NCBI GenBank assembly: GCA_964408455.1
Contig: CAYOZN010000023.1
Location: forward strand, 1 to 64,000
Source: CAYOZN01 sp964408455
GTDB lineage: Bacteria; Planctomycetota; Phycisphaerae; UBA1845; UTPLA1
Length of the DNA: 64,000 bases
Direction: 5' to 3'
In this document: in pieces, positions 50,138 to 58,645 of the stretch
Layout of the letters: each line of letters opens with the position of its first letter
How positions within the stretch are numbered: the first letter of the stretch is position 1
Translations under genes and position numbers: made by a program
Notes under the pieces: model-generated
The model's input: only the letters and a program-made list of their open reading frames with translations
Told to the model about the DNA's origin: nothing
Database searches by the model: none

Positions 50138-50642
50138 GCGGAGCCTTTTTCAACTGCTCGCGCGTGGCGCCGGCCAGCAGGAAACATCCCGTCCATACCA
50201 CGGCCATGATAGCGACGACGGCGATGCGCCCGGCCGAGGGAAACTTCACCACCGCCATTCCCAGGTAAGCCCAGAAGAACAGCGCGAACACCGCGCACAA
50301 TACGACGTTGAGCGTGCCGCGCCGGATGCGGTCCTGCTGGAGCCCCAGGCCCGTCACCAGCAGGCTCAGACCGCCGACAAACGTGGCCGCGACACCGATG
50401 GTCGCCCACAGGCGGACGGCATCGGCGGCGCCGAACCAGTCCTTCAATGCGTCGGTGCTGGTGCCGGGCGGAAGGCTGTCCTGCCACCAGTAGGCCAGCG
50501 ACCAGACGCAGCAGGTGGAGATGCTCAGGAGAAAGCCGACGGACTGGAAGACGAAACCGGCGGCACGAACGAACGACCGCTCGGGTGTCACGACGTCGGC
50601 ATCGTCGGACCGGCTCTCGGCGTGGATAGGGCGGTGTGGCAT
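50046..50642 (-). CDS. Membrane protein of unknown function downstream of yidC
   Basis: From the ATG at 50642 this is a 198-residue protein with four hydrophobic segments: AAGFVFQSVGFLLSISTCCVW, WATIGVAATFVGGLSLLVTGL, TLNVVLCAVFALFFWAYLGM and IAVVAIMAVVWTGCFLL. The last 30 residues are polar and are encoded antisense to the end of folC. It follows yidC by 45 bases on the same strand, so the two are probably co-transcribed. A GTG at 50672, 15 bases after the yidC stop, is an alternative start. No family is recognised. Confidence 0.65.
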   Translation of the reverse strand: MPHRPIHAESRSDDADVVTPERSFVRAAGFVFQSVGFLLSISTCCVWSLAYWWQDSLPPGTSTDALKDWFGAADAVRLWATIGVAATFVGGLSLLVTGLGLQQDRIRRGTLNVVLCAVFALFFWAYLGMAVVKFPSAGRIAVVAIMAVVWTGCFLLAGATREQLKKAPPMPTERAWTSRDEDEFRRTTSPHSPDRKNP

Positions 50643-50687
50643 GGTGCCGATCGGAAGGCAGCCGCGGTACACAGGCGGAAGGCCCGC

Positions 50688-52790
50688 TCAGCGACGGCGG
50701 CCGCTGCCCCGCGGGCGATTCGGGCGATTGTCCTGGGCCGCCCTGGCCTGTTCGACGGTCTTTTGCAGCTCTTCAAACTTGCGAAGCAGAAAGCCGGGCT
50801 TGCGGGGCTGCGAGGGCTTGTCCGGCGCGACGTCCTTGTCCTTCAGGTGTTTGCGAATGTAGAGCTGCTCGCCCATGCCAAGCAGGCTACTGCAAAAAAT
50901 GTACAGGCACAGGCCGCTGGGCATATTGTAGAAGATCAGGCCCATGAAGATCATCATGAAGTTCATGATCTTCTGCTGCTGGGCCATCTGATCGGGCAGG
51001 GGCCGACCTTCCTTGTCGTATTTCGGCTCGGGCGGCTTCTCGGGGCGGGTAAGCTTCTGCATGTATTTCTGCTGACCGTACATGACCACGGCCATGAAGA
51101 TGGGCAGCAGATTCAACGAGCGGACCGGCCCCATCATCCACGAGAGAAGCGGGACGTTGAACGACGCGCCGAAGTCGATGATGGCGTCGGGTGCCGAAAG
51201 ATCGCGGATATAGCCGAAGAATGGCGCGTGGCGCAGCACCACGTCCGTATTGAGGGCGGTGTACAGGGCCACCCAGATGGGCATCTGGAGGAACATGGGG
51301 AGACAGCCCAGGATCGAGCCGGCGGGATTGATTCCCTCGGTCTTGTAGAGCTTCATCGTCTCTTCGTTGAGCTTCTGCCGGTCGTTTCGGTACTGCTGCT
51401 GAATGGCCTCCATCTTGGGCTTGAGGCGGGCCATGTTCTTCTGCATGCGCATCATGTGAATCTGGCCGCTGCGGGTGATCGGGTGCAGGACCAGGCGGAC
51501 GATGATGACCAGGACGATGATGGCGATGCCCCAGTTGCCGAACACGGAGTGCAGCCACTTCAGCAGGCCGGCCATCAGCTGTGTAAACAGCTCGAAGGTG
51601 CACATGGAGGCATCGGCGACGCGCGTGAGGCCATAACGACGCTCGGGCGCGGCCTGCTGGAGAACGTCGTCGTTCTTGGGGCCAAAATAGATGTTGTGTG
51701 TCAGCTCGATGGCCTGTCCCGGTGGAATGTCGGCCGACGGCACCAGCTTCTGTTCGAGCGTCAGGTCCATTTCCGCCGTGTTCGATTGCTGACGGGCGAC
51801 GGCGACGACATCCTTCACGTAATCCGATGCAACGCTGCCGGCCTTCCGCGGCCTGGGATCGACGATGCAGGTGAAATACTTGTTGCTCAGTGCGCTCCAG
51901 AGCAGGTGATCCTCGCCGGGCGAGAGACGGGCGCGGGCATCCTCGTGCTTGATCACGTCGCTGCGGATGGCGGTCTCGCCGACACTCATGCGACCGTCGT
52001 CGTCCACGACGGCGATCATGGCGCGCGTCTGGTCATAGCGAATGTCCGCCCGCTCGATGCCAACCGGGCCAAGCTCCGTCAGCGACACTTTCTGCGGCCT
52101 GTCGGTGAGATTCTTGAGGTTGTACGTCAACTGGATGACGTGCGAGCCTTTCGGGACGGCATATGTCTTCTCGATTTCAAAGATCGGCGGCTCGTCGGGG
52201 TTGCGGCGCAACTGGGCCAGGAACGTAGCGAGTTGCGTGCCATTCTCGAGGGTACGCTCCTCGCGGAGTTTCCAGCTGGTATCGGAAAGCTGTACGGGCG
52301 GCGAATCGCCGACGCGCAGCGTCTGCGTTTCGAAGGAGCGCAGCTCCCGCCCGCCGTTCTCGGCCTCGACGGTGCGGAGAAGGACGTACGGATCGTGGTC
52401 TGGATCCCTGGGGTTCTCGGCGACGTGCGCGCGATAATCGGCCAGCGTCACGGTGCGCACCGAGGCGCCGCGCGGATCGAGAACGAGCTTCAGGCGATAG
52501 TCGTTGACGAAGCCCTTGGAGGGGCGATCCTGGTGGTCGTCGCCGAGTTCGACCGGATTCGAGGGCTCAATACTTGCATCCTCGGCGCCCGGGGACACCA
52601 GCTGCAATTCCCCCGCCGCTGGGCCGGTTGGCGAGGTGGTAGCCACCTGCTCCACTGCGGGCTGGCTGGTATTACCGCCATCAGCGACAGGAGACGGCGG
52701 GTAGATGCGTCTCTGAATTTCGATCCAGCCAAAGACGACGACCATGCACAGGAGCGTGGCGAGAAGGGTGCGTTTGGTTTGTGAATCCAT
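50688..52790 (-). CDS. yidC: Membrane protein insertase YidC
   Basis: YidC inserts and folds inner-membrane proteins. The 700-residue product has an N-terminal membrane segment (LLATLLCMVVVFGWIEI), a large periplasmic beta domain (about 60-400) and the conserved C-terminal insertase core: WGIAIIVLVIIVRLVLHPIT with the groove arginine, then RMQKNMARLKPKMEAIQQQYRND, INPAGSILGCLPMFLQMPIW, and the final segments with GLCLYIFCSSLLGMGEQLYI. Length and layout are those of Gram-negative YidC. The C-terminus has a basic tail typical for ribosome contact. No rnpA or rpmH is nearby. Confidence 0.94.
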   Translation of the reverse strand: MDSQTKRTLLATLLCMVVVFGWIEIQRRIYPPSPVADGGNTSQPAVEQVATTSPTGPAAGELQLVSPGAEDASIEPSNPVELGDDHQDRPSKGFVNDYRLKLVLDPRGASVRTVTLADYRAHVAENPRDPDHDPYVLLRTVEAENGGRELRSFETQTLRVGDSPPVQLSDTSWKLREERTLENGTQLATFLAQLRRNPDEPPIFEIEKTYAVPKGSHVIQLTYNLKNLTDRPQKVSLTELGPVGIERADIRYDQTRAMIAVVDDDGRMSVGETAIRSDVIKHEDARARLSPGEDHLLWSALSNKYFTCIVDPRPRKAGSVASDYVKDVVAVARQQSNTAEMDLTLEQKLVPSADIPPGQAIELTHNIYFGPKNDDVLQQAAPERRYGLTRVADASMCTFELFTQLMAGLLKWLHSVFGNWGIAIIVLVIIVRLVLHPITRSGQIHMMRMQKNMARLKPKMEAIQQQYRNDRQKLNEETMKLYKTEGINPAGSILGCLPMFLQMPIWVALYTALNTDVVLRHAPFFGYIRDLSAPDAIIDFGASFNVPLLSWMMGPVRSLNLLPIFMAVVMYGQQKYMQKLTRPEKPPEPKYDKEGRPLPDQMAQQQKIMNFMMIFMGLIFYNMPSGLCLYIFCSSLLGMGEQLYIRKHLKDKDVAPDKPSQPRKPGFLLRKFEELQKTVEQARAAQDNRPNRPRGSGRRR

Positions 52791-52852
52791 CTCGTTGATC
52801 CGCCGGCGCCGGGTTCCCGGCCTTGCAGCCGAATTGCCCGCCAGGGCCGGCG

Positions 52853-53620
52853 TTATTTTCCTTCGTAAAGTCGAGCGCCCAGAAAATCGTCCAGGTGCGG
52901 GTTGTCGTGAATCTTGCGGGCCGTCACATCCACGTCGTACTCGACGCGGACGAACTCAACTTCGCTCTCCTCCTCGTTCACGATGACGTAGCACGCCCGC
53001 GGATCGCGATCGCGCGGCTGACCGACCGAACCGACGTTGATGATGACCTTCTCCTCGCCGATGGTGTACTTGTGCGCATCTCCCATTTCGTCGGGCGTTT
53101 CGAAATAGGGATCGTCGACGAAGACGCCGGGCACGTGCGTGTGCCCGCAGAAACAGGTGAGCGTCTGTTCCATGCGGTCGAAATTGGAGAGAAGCTTGTG
53201 CGGCGCGGTGTACACGTCATCGGGAAAGAGGTACTCGTTAATCGGCTTACGCGGCGAGCCATGCACAAACAGAAAGCCGTTGACTTCCTTGCGGGGATTG
53301 AGGGCGCCCAGAAATCGCCAACGGCGATTGCGGCGCTCGGTGTCCTTTTCTTCTTCGAGAACGGCGCGCGTCCAGAAGGCGGCGCGTTCGGCGCTGACGT
53401 TGAAATTGGTGGGCTCGTAGAAGACGGCGTGATCGTGATTGCCGCAGAGGCTGAGCTCGGTGCGTTCGGCAACGAGGTCCAGACAGGCGGCCGGCTCGGG
53501 GCCGTAGCCGATGATGTCGCCCAGGCAGTAGATCGTCTTCAGGCCGCGCCTGTCGATATCCGCCAGCACCGTGCGTAGTGCTTCGAGATTGGAATGGATG
53601 TCGGAGATGATGGCGAACAT
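52853..53620 (-). CDS. Calcineurin-like metallophosphoesterase
   Basis: This 255-residue protein has all five metal motifs of the phosphoesterase family in order: ISDIHSN (D7, H9), LGDIIGYGP, GNHDHA, VHGSP and GHTHVP. The GYGPEP and INVGSVGQPRDRDPRA blocks resemble the YfcE/serine-threonine-phosphatase-like group. Its substrate cannot be told from sequence. It lies between yidC and a Trm112 gene on the same strand with gaps of 62 and 20 bases. Confidence 0.9.
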   Translation of the reverse strand: MFAIISDIHSNLEALRTVLADIDRRGLKTIYCLGDIIGYGPEPAACLDLVAERTELSLCGNHDHAVFYEPTNFNVSAERAAFWTRAVLEEEKDTERRNRRWRFLGALNPRKEVNGFLFVHGSPRKPINEYLFPDDVYTAPHKLLSNFDRMEQTLTCFCGHTHVPGVFVDDPYFETPDEMGDAHKYTIGEEKVIINVGSVGQPRDRDPRACYVIVNEEESEVEFVRVEYDVDVTARKIHDNPHLDDFLGARLYEGK

Positions 53621-53640
53621 ATTCGGGGTGTCGGTCGCGT

Positions 53641-53871
53641 TCAGTGAGACGAAGGATCGGAAGGGCCGGGGGCCTCGGCGTGCGGCGACTTCGAAGGTGC
53701 GGCCTCATCGATCAGCATGATCGGGATGCCGTTGCGAACAGGGTATCGCAGGCCGCAGCCGGTGCAGACCAGCCGGGACTCGGCGTCGTCGCCGGGCTCC
53801 GGCGAGACCTGCTCCAGCGGCTTCCGGCAGCTCGGGCAGGCCAGGATATCGAGGTAGTCCTTGTCGATCAT
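53641..53871 (-). CDS. Trm112-family zinc protein
   Basis: This 76-residue protein has two CxxC zinc pairs (C12/C15 and C36/C39) in the family layout: DYLDILACPSCRKPLEQV, LVCTGCGLRYPVRNGIPIML. Trm112-like proteins activate methyltransferases or act as small metal-binding partners. The ATG at 53871 gives the family N-terminus (MIDKDYL); an upstream ATG adds 17 unrelated residues. It sits 20 bases before the phosphoesterase gene on the same strand. Confidence 0.88.
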   Translation of the reverse strand: MIDKDYLDILACPSCRKPLEQVSPEPGDDAESRLVCTGCGLRYPVRNGIPIMLIDEAAPSKSPHAEAPGPSDPSSH

Positions 53872-54074
53872 GAGCGGCGTAACCCTATTTTTCGGCCCAT
53901 TTTGCGTCGCCGACGGAATCAATGGAAAGACTGTATGCTAGGGATGGCCAATTGGCGCGTCAACGCGGGCACCGCGGCGCGCCGTGTTCCGCGAAACGCG
54001 GCCCGGTTGCATGCGACCGCCCTGCCGTCCTTGTCCGCAGGCAGCGACCTTCGAGATTGCTCGCACAAGCGGGG

Positions 54075-54905
54075 TCAGCGTGCGAGGGCTTCTCGTATTC
54101 TGAGGCAGGTGTTTAACAGCGATTCGAAGCGATCGAGGGGAAAGACCGTGGCAGCATCGGACTGGGCCTGCTCGGGGCGGTCGTGGATTTCAAGGAAGAG
54201 TGCGTCAGCGCCGGCGGCGATTCCGGCGCGGGCGAGGATGGGCACGTACTCGCGCAGGCCGCCCGATCGGTCGCCGAGTCCGCCGGGAATCTGGCAACTG
54301 TGGGTGGCGTCGAAAACGACGGGGGCAAACTCCTGCATGACGGGAATGCAGGTGAAATCGTTGACGAGGCGGCCATAGCCGAAGAACGAACCGCGATCGG
54401 TGAGCAGGACGCGCGCCGGCGCACCGGGGCCGCCGGCCAGCACCTTCTGCACGGCCTGCCCCATCTGTTCCGGGGCCATGAACTGGCCCTTCTTGACGTT
54501 GACGACTTTTCCGGTTGCGCCGGCCGCGGCCAGCAGGTCGGTCTGACGGCACAGGAAGGCGGGGATCTGAAGGACGTCGCACACGGCGGCGGCGGGCGAC
54601 GCCTGTTCGGGAAGGTGGATGTCGGTGAGGACCGGCACGCCGACTTTGCGCCGGACTTCGGCAAGCGTTTTCAATCCGCTCTCGAGACCTGGGCCGCGAA
54701 AGCCGGTGACGCTGGTGCGATTCGCCTTGTCGAAGCTGCACTTGAAGATGTACGAGACGCCGAGCCTTCGGCACACGGCGGCGGCGGCTTCGGAGATCTT
54801 CAGACAGTGCTCGGTCGATTCAATGATGCAGGGACCGGCGATCAGGGCGAGTGGCTGGGTGGGTCCGATTGAAAATGGGCCGAGGTCGACGGCGGGTGCA
54901 GGCAT
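54075..54905 (-). CDS. kdsA: 3-deoxy-8-phosphooctulonate synthase (KDO-8-P synthase)
   Basis: This makes KDO-8-phosphate from arabinose-5-phosphate and phosphoenolpyruvate, for the inner core of lipopolysaccharide. The 276-residue product has LIAGPCIIESTEHCLKISEA, FKCSFDKANRTS, PVLTDIH, NVKKGQFMAPEQM, DRGSFFGYGRLVNDFTCI and FDATHSCQIPGG. The Cys in AGPCIIES, where E. coli has Asn, marks the metal-dependent class. It is direct evidence for KDO in the outer membrane. The other Kdo genes are not in the window. Confidence 0.93.
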   Translation of the reverse strand: MPAPAVDLGPFSIGPTQPLALIAGPCIIESTEHCLKISEAAAAVCRRLGVSYIFKCSFDKANRTSVTGFRGPGLESGLKTLAEVRRKVGVPVLTDIHLPEQASPAAAVCDVLQIPAFLCRQTDLLAAAGATGKVVNVKKGQFMAPEQMGQAVQKVLAGGPGAPARVLLTDRGSFFGYGRLVNDFTCIPVMQEFAPVVFDATHSCQIPGGLGDRSGGLREYVPILARAGIAAGADALFLEIHDRPEQAQSDAATVFPLDRFESLLNTCLRIREALAR

Positions 54906-54980
54906 GCGTTAAGGCTCCGGGGCATTAAAACAGGCGTGCATCTTACGCGCCGGCATTCGTCGCGGCAAAGTTGGAGGCGA

Positions 54981-55673
54981 TCACCAGTAGCCCAGGTGCG
55001 GCGTCGTTCGGATGGAGCCGTCGGGCAGCTGGTTGGCACCGCGCGGCGGCTCCAGGCCGACGAGGTGAGACACGTCGTTCAGGCATACGAGGCTGTTGAT
55101 GCCGGCATGATGCCGAAGCGCGGCGATCGCGGCGTTGTCGATGACGAAACGAAACGATGGCCCCGGGGTGTCGGTCAGCCATGCGTCGATGAGGCGGGCG
55201 ATCGGGCTGCCGTGACTGACAACCAGCACGGCACCGTCCTGATCGCCCCATTTCTCCTTGAGGGCGCGCGCAAAGCGCATGGCCCTGGTGAGCAGCTCGG
55301 CGAACGGCTCGTTCCATGGCGGCCAGCGGGGCGGCTGGTCGGCGGCCAAGATCTTGACGTCCGGATTGCGGCGCGCGATCTCCTCAGCAGTGGGCAGCGT
55401 GAGATCGAGGATGGCATCAGCCGGCAGGTTGTGAAATTCACACAGTTCCGGGCGAAGTTCGATCGGGCGCGACGCGTCGCGCGCAATCGGAACGGCCGTC
55501 TGTATGCACCGCTCGAACGGGCTCGAATAAACGGCGGCGAGCGGGATGTTGCGGAAGCGATTGCGCAGGCGCTCGACCTGCTGGCGGCCGAGCGGGGAAA
55601 GCTCGCCGTTGGGCTCTTTTGACACGTTGGCATTGGCCAGCGATTCGGCGTGACGGACGGCATAGACGAGCAT
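54981..55673 (-). CDS. Histidine phosphatase (phosphoglycerate-mutase-like)
   Basis: This 230-residue protein has the RHxE motif VRHAESLANANV at the N-terminus, SPLGRQQVERLRNRF, VYSSPFERCIQTA and the second catalytic histidine in VVSHGSPIARLI. These fit the branch 1 histidine phosphatases; the substrate is not clear. The ATG at 55673 has GGAG nine bases upstream. It lies in a divergent arrangement with the SH3 gene. Confidence 0.9.
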   Translation of the reverse strand: MLVYAVRHAESLANANVSKEPNGELSPLGRQQVERLRNRFRNIPLAAVYSSPFERCIQTAVPIARDASRPIELRPELCEFHNLPADAILDLTLPTAEEIARRNPDVKILAADQPPRWPPWNEPFAELLTRAMRFARALKEKWGDQDGAVLVVSHGSPIARLIDAWLTDTPGPSFRFVIDNAAIAALRHHAGINSLVCLNDVSHLVGLEPPRGANQLPDGSIRTTPHLGYW

Positions 55674-56004
55674 GCGTTCTCCGCAGATTCACAACGCAGG
55701 TTGCATGACGAATGATACGGGGTGAGGCAGGCGGGGTCATGCGCATCGCACGGCTGCGACCGGCAGGCGGCAATGTTGGTTGTGAATTCCCCCGCGCCGG
55801 CGCACGGCCCCATTATCGACGATTGGATGGGAGCGGCTTTCACGTCATTGGAAAAAATCGCACAATTTGGGCGGGATTTCTGCTACCCGCCGGCTTCGAA
55901 ATAGACATTCTATCGTTGACAAGGCCCGGGGCGGTTCTTAGGCTTTTGTCAGATGGATTTGCCCGCGCGTTCTTTCGCGCGACTGATACACGGAGGTACA
56001 ACTC
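55674..56004. other. 331-bp divergent intergenic region
   Basis: This separates the histidine phosphatase gene (minus) from the SH3-domain gene (plus). It contains a TTGACA promoter element at 55916 and the GGAGGT ribosome-binding site at 55992-55997. I see no gene in it. Confidence 0.5.
55916..55944 (+). promoter_or_regulatory. Candidate promoter of the SH3-domain gene
   Basis: A perfect TTGACA (55916-55921) is followed after 17 bases by TAGGCT (55939-55944), a weak -10 but similar to the TAGGAT of the folC promoter. A leader of about 54 bases with GGAGGT would follow. Confidence 0.4.
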
Positions 56005-57594
56005 ATGCGTCTCCACGCCCTTTCGGCCGGCGTTGCCCTCAGCATCACAGTGGTCGCATCGCTTACCGGCCATGCCCGCGCGCAGGCGCCGGCCTTCCCG
56101 TGGGAAGGTGAAGTCACGGGCACAAATGTCAACGTGCGCAGCGGTGAAGGCACCAGTTTCTACGCCATCACCAAGCTGAACACCGGCGACCGGGTGCTGG
56201 TGCTGGGCGAACGGCACGGCTGGTACAGCATCGTGCCGCCGGCGGGGACCTACAGCTTCATTGAAAAGAGCATGATCAATCTCTCGCCGGGCGGCAAGGA
56301 AGGCACGGTCAAGATTGACGGCGCACCGGTGCGGGCGGGAAGCCAGCTGGTCGCCAGCAAATCCACGACGCAACTCGTGCTGCCGCGGAGTTCGATCGTC
56401 ACAATCCTGGGCGAGGCCGACGGCTTCTACAAGATCGCCCCGCCGAATGGGGCGCGGGTCTATATCACGCGGCAATACGTGAAGCCCGTTGCCGAGAACC
56501 TGCGCACGGGGCTGCTCGAGCGTTACCTTGCCGCCAATCCGGCCGCCGCCCGAACGTCCAAGCCTGCCGAGATGCCTGTTCGCACGCCCTCCCGTCCGGC
56601 GGTGGATGTGGAAGCGCCGGTTCCGTCACCGAACGCGAGGCGAACGGCGGCGGAGCCCGCGATTGCCACGCGCGCCGGCGCGACGCACGACGATCCGGCT
56701 GAATCGACCGGCGAGCCGGTGGACATCGAGACGTCCGGCCCGCCGGACGTCATCTCTCCGGCCGACCAGGGTATCGTGGATGTGGACGATGCGCCGCCGA
56801 TCCAGATCGACGAAAGGTCGAGCAACGCCCCCGCCGCCGCGAATGTCACGCCTGCGGCACCCGTCGAGCCCAAGGTGAACAAGTTCCAGGCCCTGCTGGA
56901 GACGGCCGAGAGCGAGCTGAACGGCATTCTGGAAAAGCCGGCGAGCCAGCGCGATTACACCGGCCTGCTGGCGCGGTACCAGGAGATCGCGGAACAGAAC
57001 GAGGAATTCGTCCCGTCGGAGTTTGCGAAGATCCGCATCCGGCAACTGTCGAGTCTCGCCGACCTGCAAAAGGCCCAGGTCGCGCTGAAGACGCAGGGGC
57101 AGGAGGTGGAAGAATTCAGTGCGCGGATGGATGCCAAGCGCATGGAAATCCGCCGCGAGCGGGCTCAGCAGGTCGCCGTCAAGTTCGACCTTGAGGGCGA
57201 GCTGCGGCGCAGCTTCGCCTTTCCGCCGGAGAAGCGGCGCTATCGCCTGGTGGATCCGGCCCGGCAGGTGACGATTGCCTACGTCGATATTCCGCTGGAC
57301 GTCAAGGAGAATGCCGAGCACATGATCGGCCGCCTCGTCGGCATCCATACCAGTGGGCAGCAATACAGCCCGGCGGCCCGCGTGCCGATTGCGATCGCCT
57401 CGGCCATTACAGATCTGACGCCCCTCCGCCAGCAGCCGGCCGACGGCGAGGGTCAGCATTCCTCTCTCAACCCGATGGAGCCTCAAAATAAACCGGCGAC
57501 GGGCGCCAATACCACGGTCGACACGGTGGAGCCGCCCCCGCTGGTGGATGACGATCGCGAGGCCCTGGTGGGCTCGGGTGAAGAAGAGAATTAG
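56005..57594 (+). CDS. Secreted SH3-domain protein, function unknown
   Basis: This 529-residue protein has a signal peptide (LSAGVALSITVVASLTGHARA) and two SH3-like units: NVRSGEGTSFYAITKLNTGDRV with WYSIVPPAG, then APVRAGSQLVA and ILGEADGFYKIAPP. The rest is a Pro/Ala/Asp-rich disordered linker (about 175-290), a helical region (FQALLETAESELNGIL; QKAQVALKTQGQEVEEFSARMDAKRMEI) and a short beta region (YRLVDPARQVTIAYVDIPLD). Extracytoplasmic SH3 domains often bind cell-wall peptides. GGAGGT is seven bases before the ATG. It is followed by the TM2 gene. Confidence 0.72.
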   Translation: MRLHALSAGVALSITVVASLTGHARAQAPAFPWEGEVTGTNVNVRSGEGTSFYAITKLNTGDRVLVLGERHGWYSIVPPAGTYSFIEKSMINLSPGGKEGTVKIDGAPVRAGSQLVASKSTTQLVLPRSSIVTILGEADGFYKIAPPNGARVYITRQYVKPVAENLRTGLLERYLAANPAAARTSKPAEMPVRTPSRPAVDVEAPVPSPNARRTAAEPAIATRAGATHDDPAESTGEPVDIETSGPPDVISPADQGIVDVDDAPPIQIDERSSNAPAAANVTPAAPVEPKVNKFQALLETAESELNGILEKPASQRDYTGLLARYQEIAEQNEEFVPSEFAKIRIRQLSSLADLQKAQVALKTQGQEVEEFSARMDAKRMEIRRERAQQVAVKFDLEGELRRSFAFPPEKRRYRLVDPARQVTIAYVDIPLDVKENAEHMIGRLVGIHTSGQQYSPAARVPIAIASAITDLTPLRQQPADGEGQHSSLNPMEPQNKPATGANTTVDTVEPPPLVDDDREALVGSGEEEN

Positions 57595-57638
57595 AGAAGA
57601 CCGTCCGCCTGCGAAGCGCTTCACCGCGGCAGTTTGGC

Positions 57639-57644
57639 TATAAT
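57639..57644 (+). promoter_or_regulatory. Perfect -10 hexamer before the TM2 gene
   Basis: TATAAT lies 21 bases before the GTG start, with TG four bases upstream. No good -35 sequence accompanies it. Confidence 0.3.
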
Positions 57645-57665
57645 CGAGCCAAGGGATTTGAGACC

Positions 57666-58298
57666 GTGGTGTACTACTTCGTCATTGCTGAGGACGGAAC
57701 GCGATACGGCCCCGCCGATATCGATACGCTCGTCGCATGGACGCGCGAGGGCCGGCTGGTCGAATCGACCGCGCTCGTCGAGCGCGGCACCGAGCGAAAC
57801 CTCCGGGCCGACCAGATCACCGCTTTGGAAGCCGAGTTCCGGCGCATGCGCGGTCAGCCGGCTGCCGTCACCATCGAGCGCGGCGAATCTTCGGGCGCTG
57901 CGCGCGGCGAACCGGCAACCATGACACATCCCGGATCGCGCGGCGCGACGCCGGGAAGGTTTGCGTCTGCGCCCGGCGCACCGCCGCCCGTTCCCGGCGA
58001 CTATCACCAGTTCAATTCGCCGGATGGCGGCGCCCGGATGCGGCATGTGCCGACGATGCAGTATGCCGAAACGGGCCCGCTGAGCCATCGCAGCAAACTG
58101 GCGGCGGGACTATTGGGGATTTTTCTCGGCGGCCTGGGTGTTCACCGCTTCTATCTGGGTTACACCGCCATCGGCGTCGTTCAGTTGATCCTGACGATCT
58201 GCACCTGCGGTGCGTCGTCGGTCTGGGGGCTCATCGAGGGCATCCTCTGCCTGACCGGTCACATCCGCGACGTCGACGGCCGGCCGCTTCGCGATTGA
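57666..58298 (+). CDS. GYF-like plus TM2-domain membrane protein
   Basis: This 210-residue protein starts with a GYF_2/DUF4339-like domain (YYFVIAEDGTRYGPADIDTL) of about 50 residues, followed by a disordered Pro/Ala/Arg-rich linker. The C-terminal TM2 domain is KLAAGLLGIFLGGLGVHRFY, GYTAIGVVQLIL, and WGLIEGILCLTG; two membrane segments with the GxHRFYLG signature. Function is unknown. The start is GTG GTG at 57666 or 57669. It is followed by palindromic repeats and a bidirectional terminator. Confidence 0.82.
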   Translation: MVYYFVIAEDGTRYGPADIDTLVAWTREGRLVESTALVERGTERNLRADQITALEAEFRRMRGQPAAVTIERGESSGAARGEPATMTHPGSRGATPGRFASAPGAPPPVPGDYHQFNSPDGGARMRHVPTMQYAETGPLSHRSKLAAGLLGIFLGGLGVHRFYLGYTAIGVVQLILTICTCGASSVWGLIEGILCLTGHIRDVDGRPLRD

Positions 58299-58363
58299 TA
58301 CCTTTTTTGGCGCGCTGGGTTTCTCCATTCGTATCAGTGCTTGAGACGGTTGCATGCAGGGTG

Positions 58364-58520
58364 CACTGCTTGAAGCAGTGGCACACGGTGATTTTGCACT
58401 GCTTGAAGCAGTGGCACACGGTGATTTTGCACTGCTTGAAGCAGTGGCACACGGGCGGGCGATTCTTTTGGACTTCGCACTGCTGACACAGCAGTTGCAC
58501 CCCCATTGCTTGAAGCAGTG
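58364..58520. repeat. Array of five palindromic elements, three on a 33-bp period
   Basis: The palindrome CACTGCTTGAAGCAGTG (8-base arms around one central base) occurs at 58364-58380, 58397-58413 and 58430-58446, exactly 33 bases apart with the linker GCACACGGTGATTTTG. A fourth element at 58479-58495 has arms ACTGCTG/CAGCAGT around ACA: both arms changed together, so pairing is preserved. A fifth at 58504-58520 has one C-to-T change that leaves a G-U pair in RNA. No spacer sequences exist, so it is not CRISPR. Confidence 0.88.
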
Positions 58521-58543
58521 GCACGCGGACGTGGTTTACAAGA

Positions 58544-58588
58544 AAAGACAGCATCGACAGCCGCGTGGGCGGTGTCGATGCTGTCTTT
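58544..58588. terminator. Strong bidirectional hairpin terminator
   Basis: A perfect 16-bp stem, AAAGACAGCATCGACA with its reverse complement at 58573-58588, encloses a 13-base loop that itself has a four-bp inner stem. A/T-rich bases flank it on both sides. It lies between convergent genes (TM2 gene, plus; secreted Asn/Asp protein, minus) and can serve both. Confidence 0.8.
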
Positions 58589-58645
58589 GGAAAACTGAAT
58601 GCCGCGTTGCTGCCGGTTGACGCGGCAGGCGTTTTTCAACTGCAA

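Noticed and set aside
50070..52784. Very long plus-strand open frame antisense to yidC
   Set aside because: Composition is that of a high-GC reverse frame and no domain is visible.
58364..58520. CRISPR-like array
   Set aside because: The units are contiguous on a 33-bp period with no unique spacers, and no cas gene is nearby.
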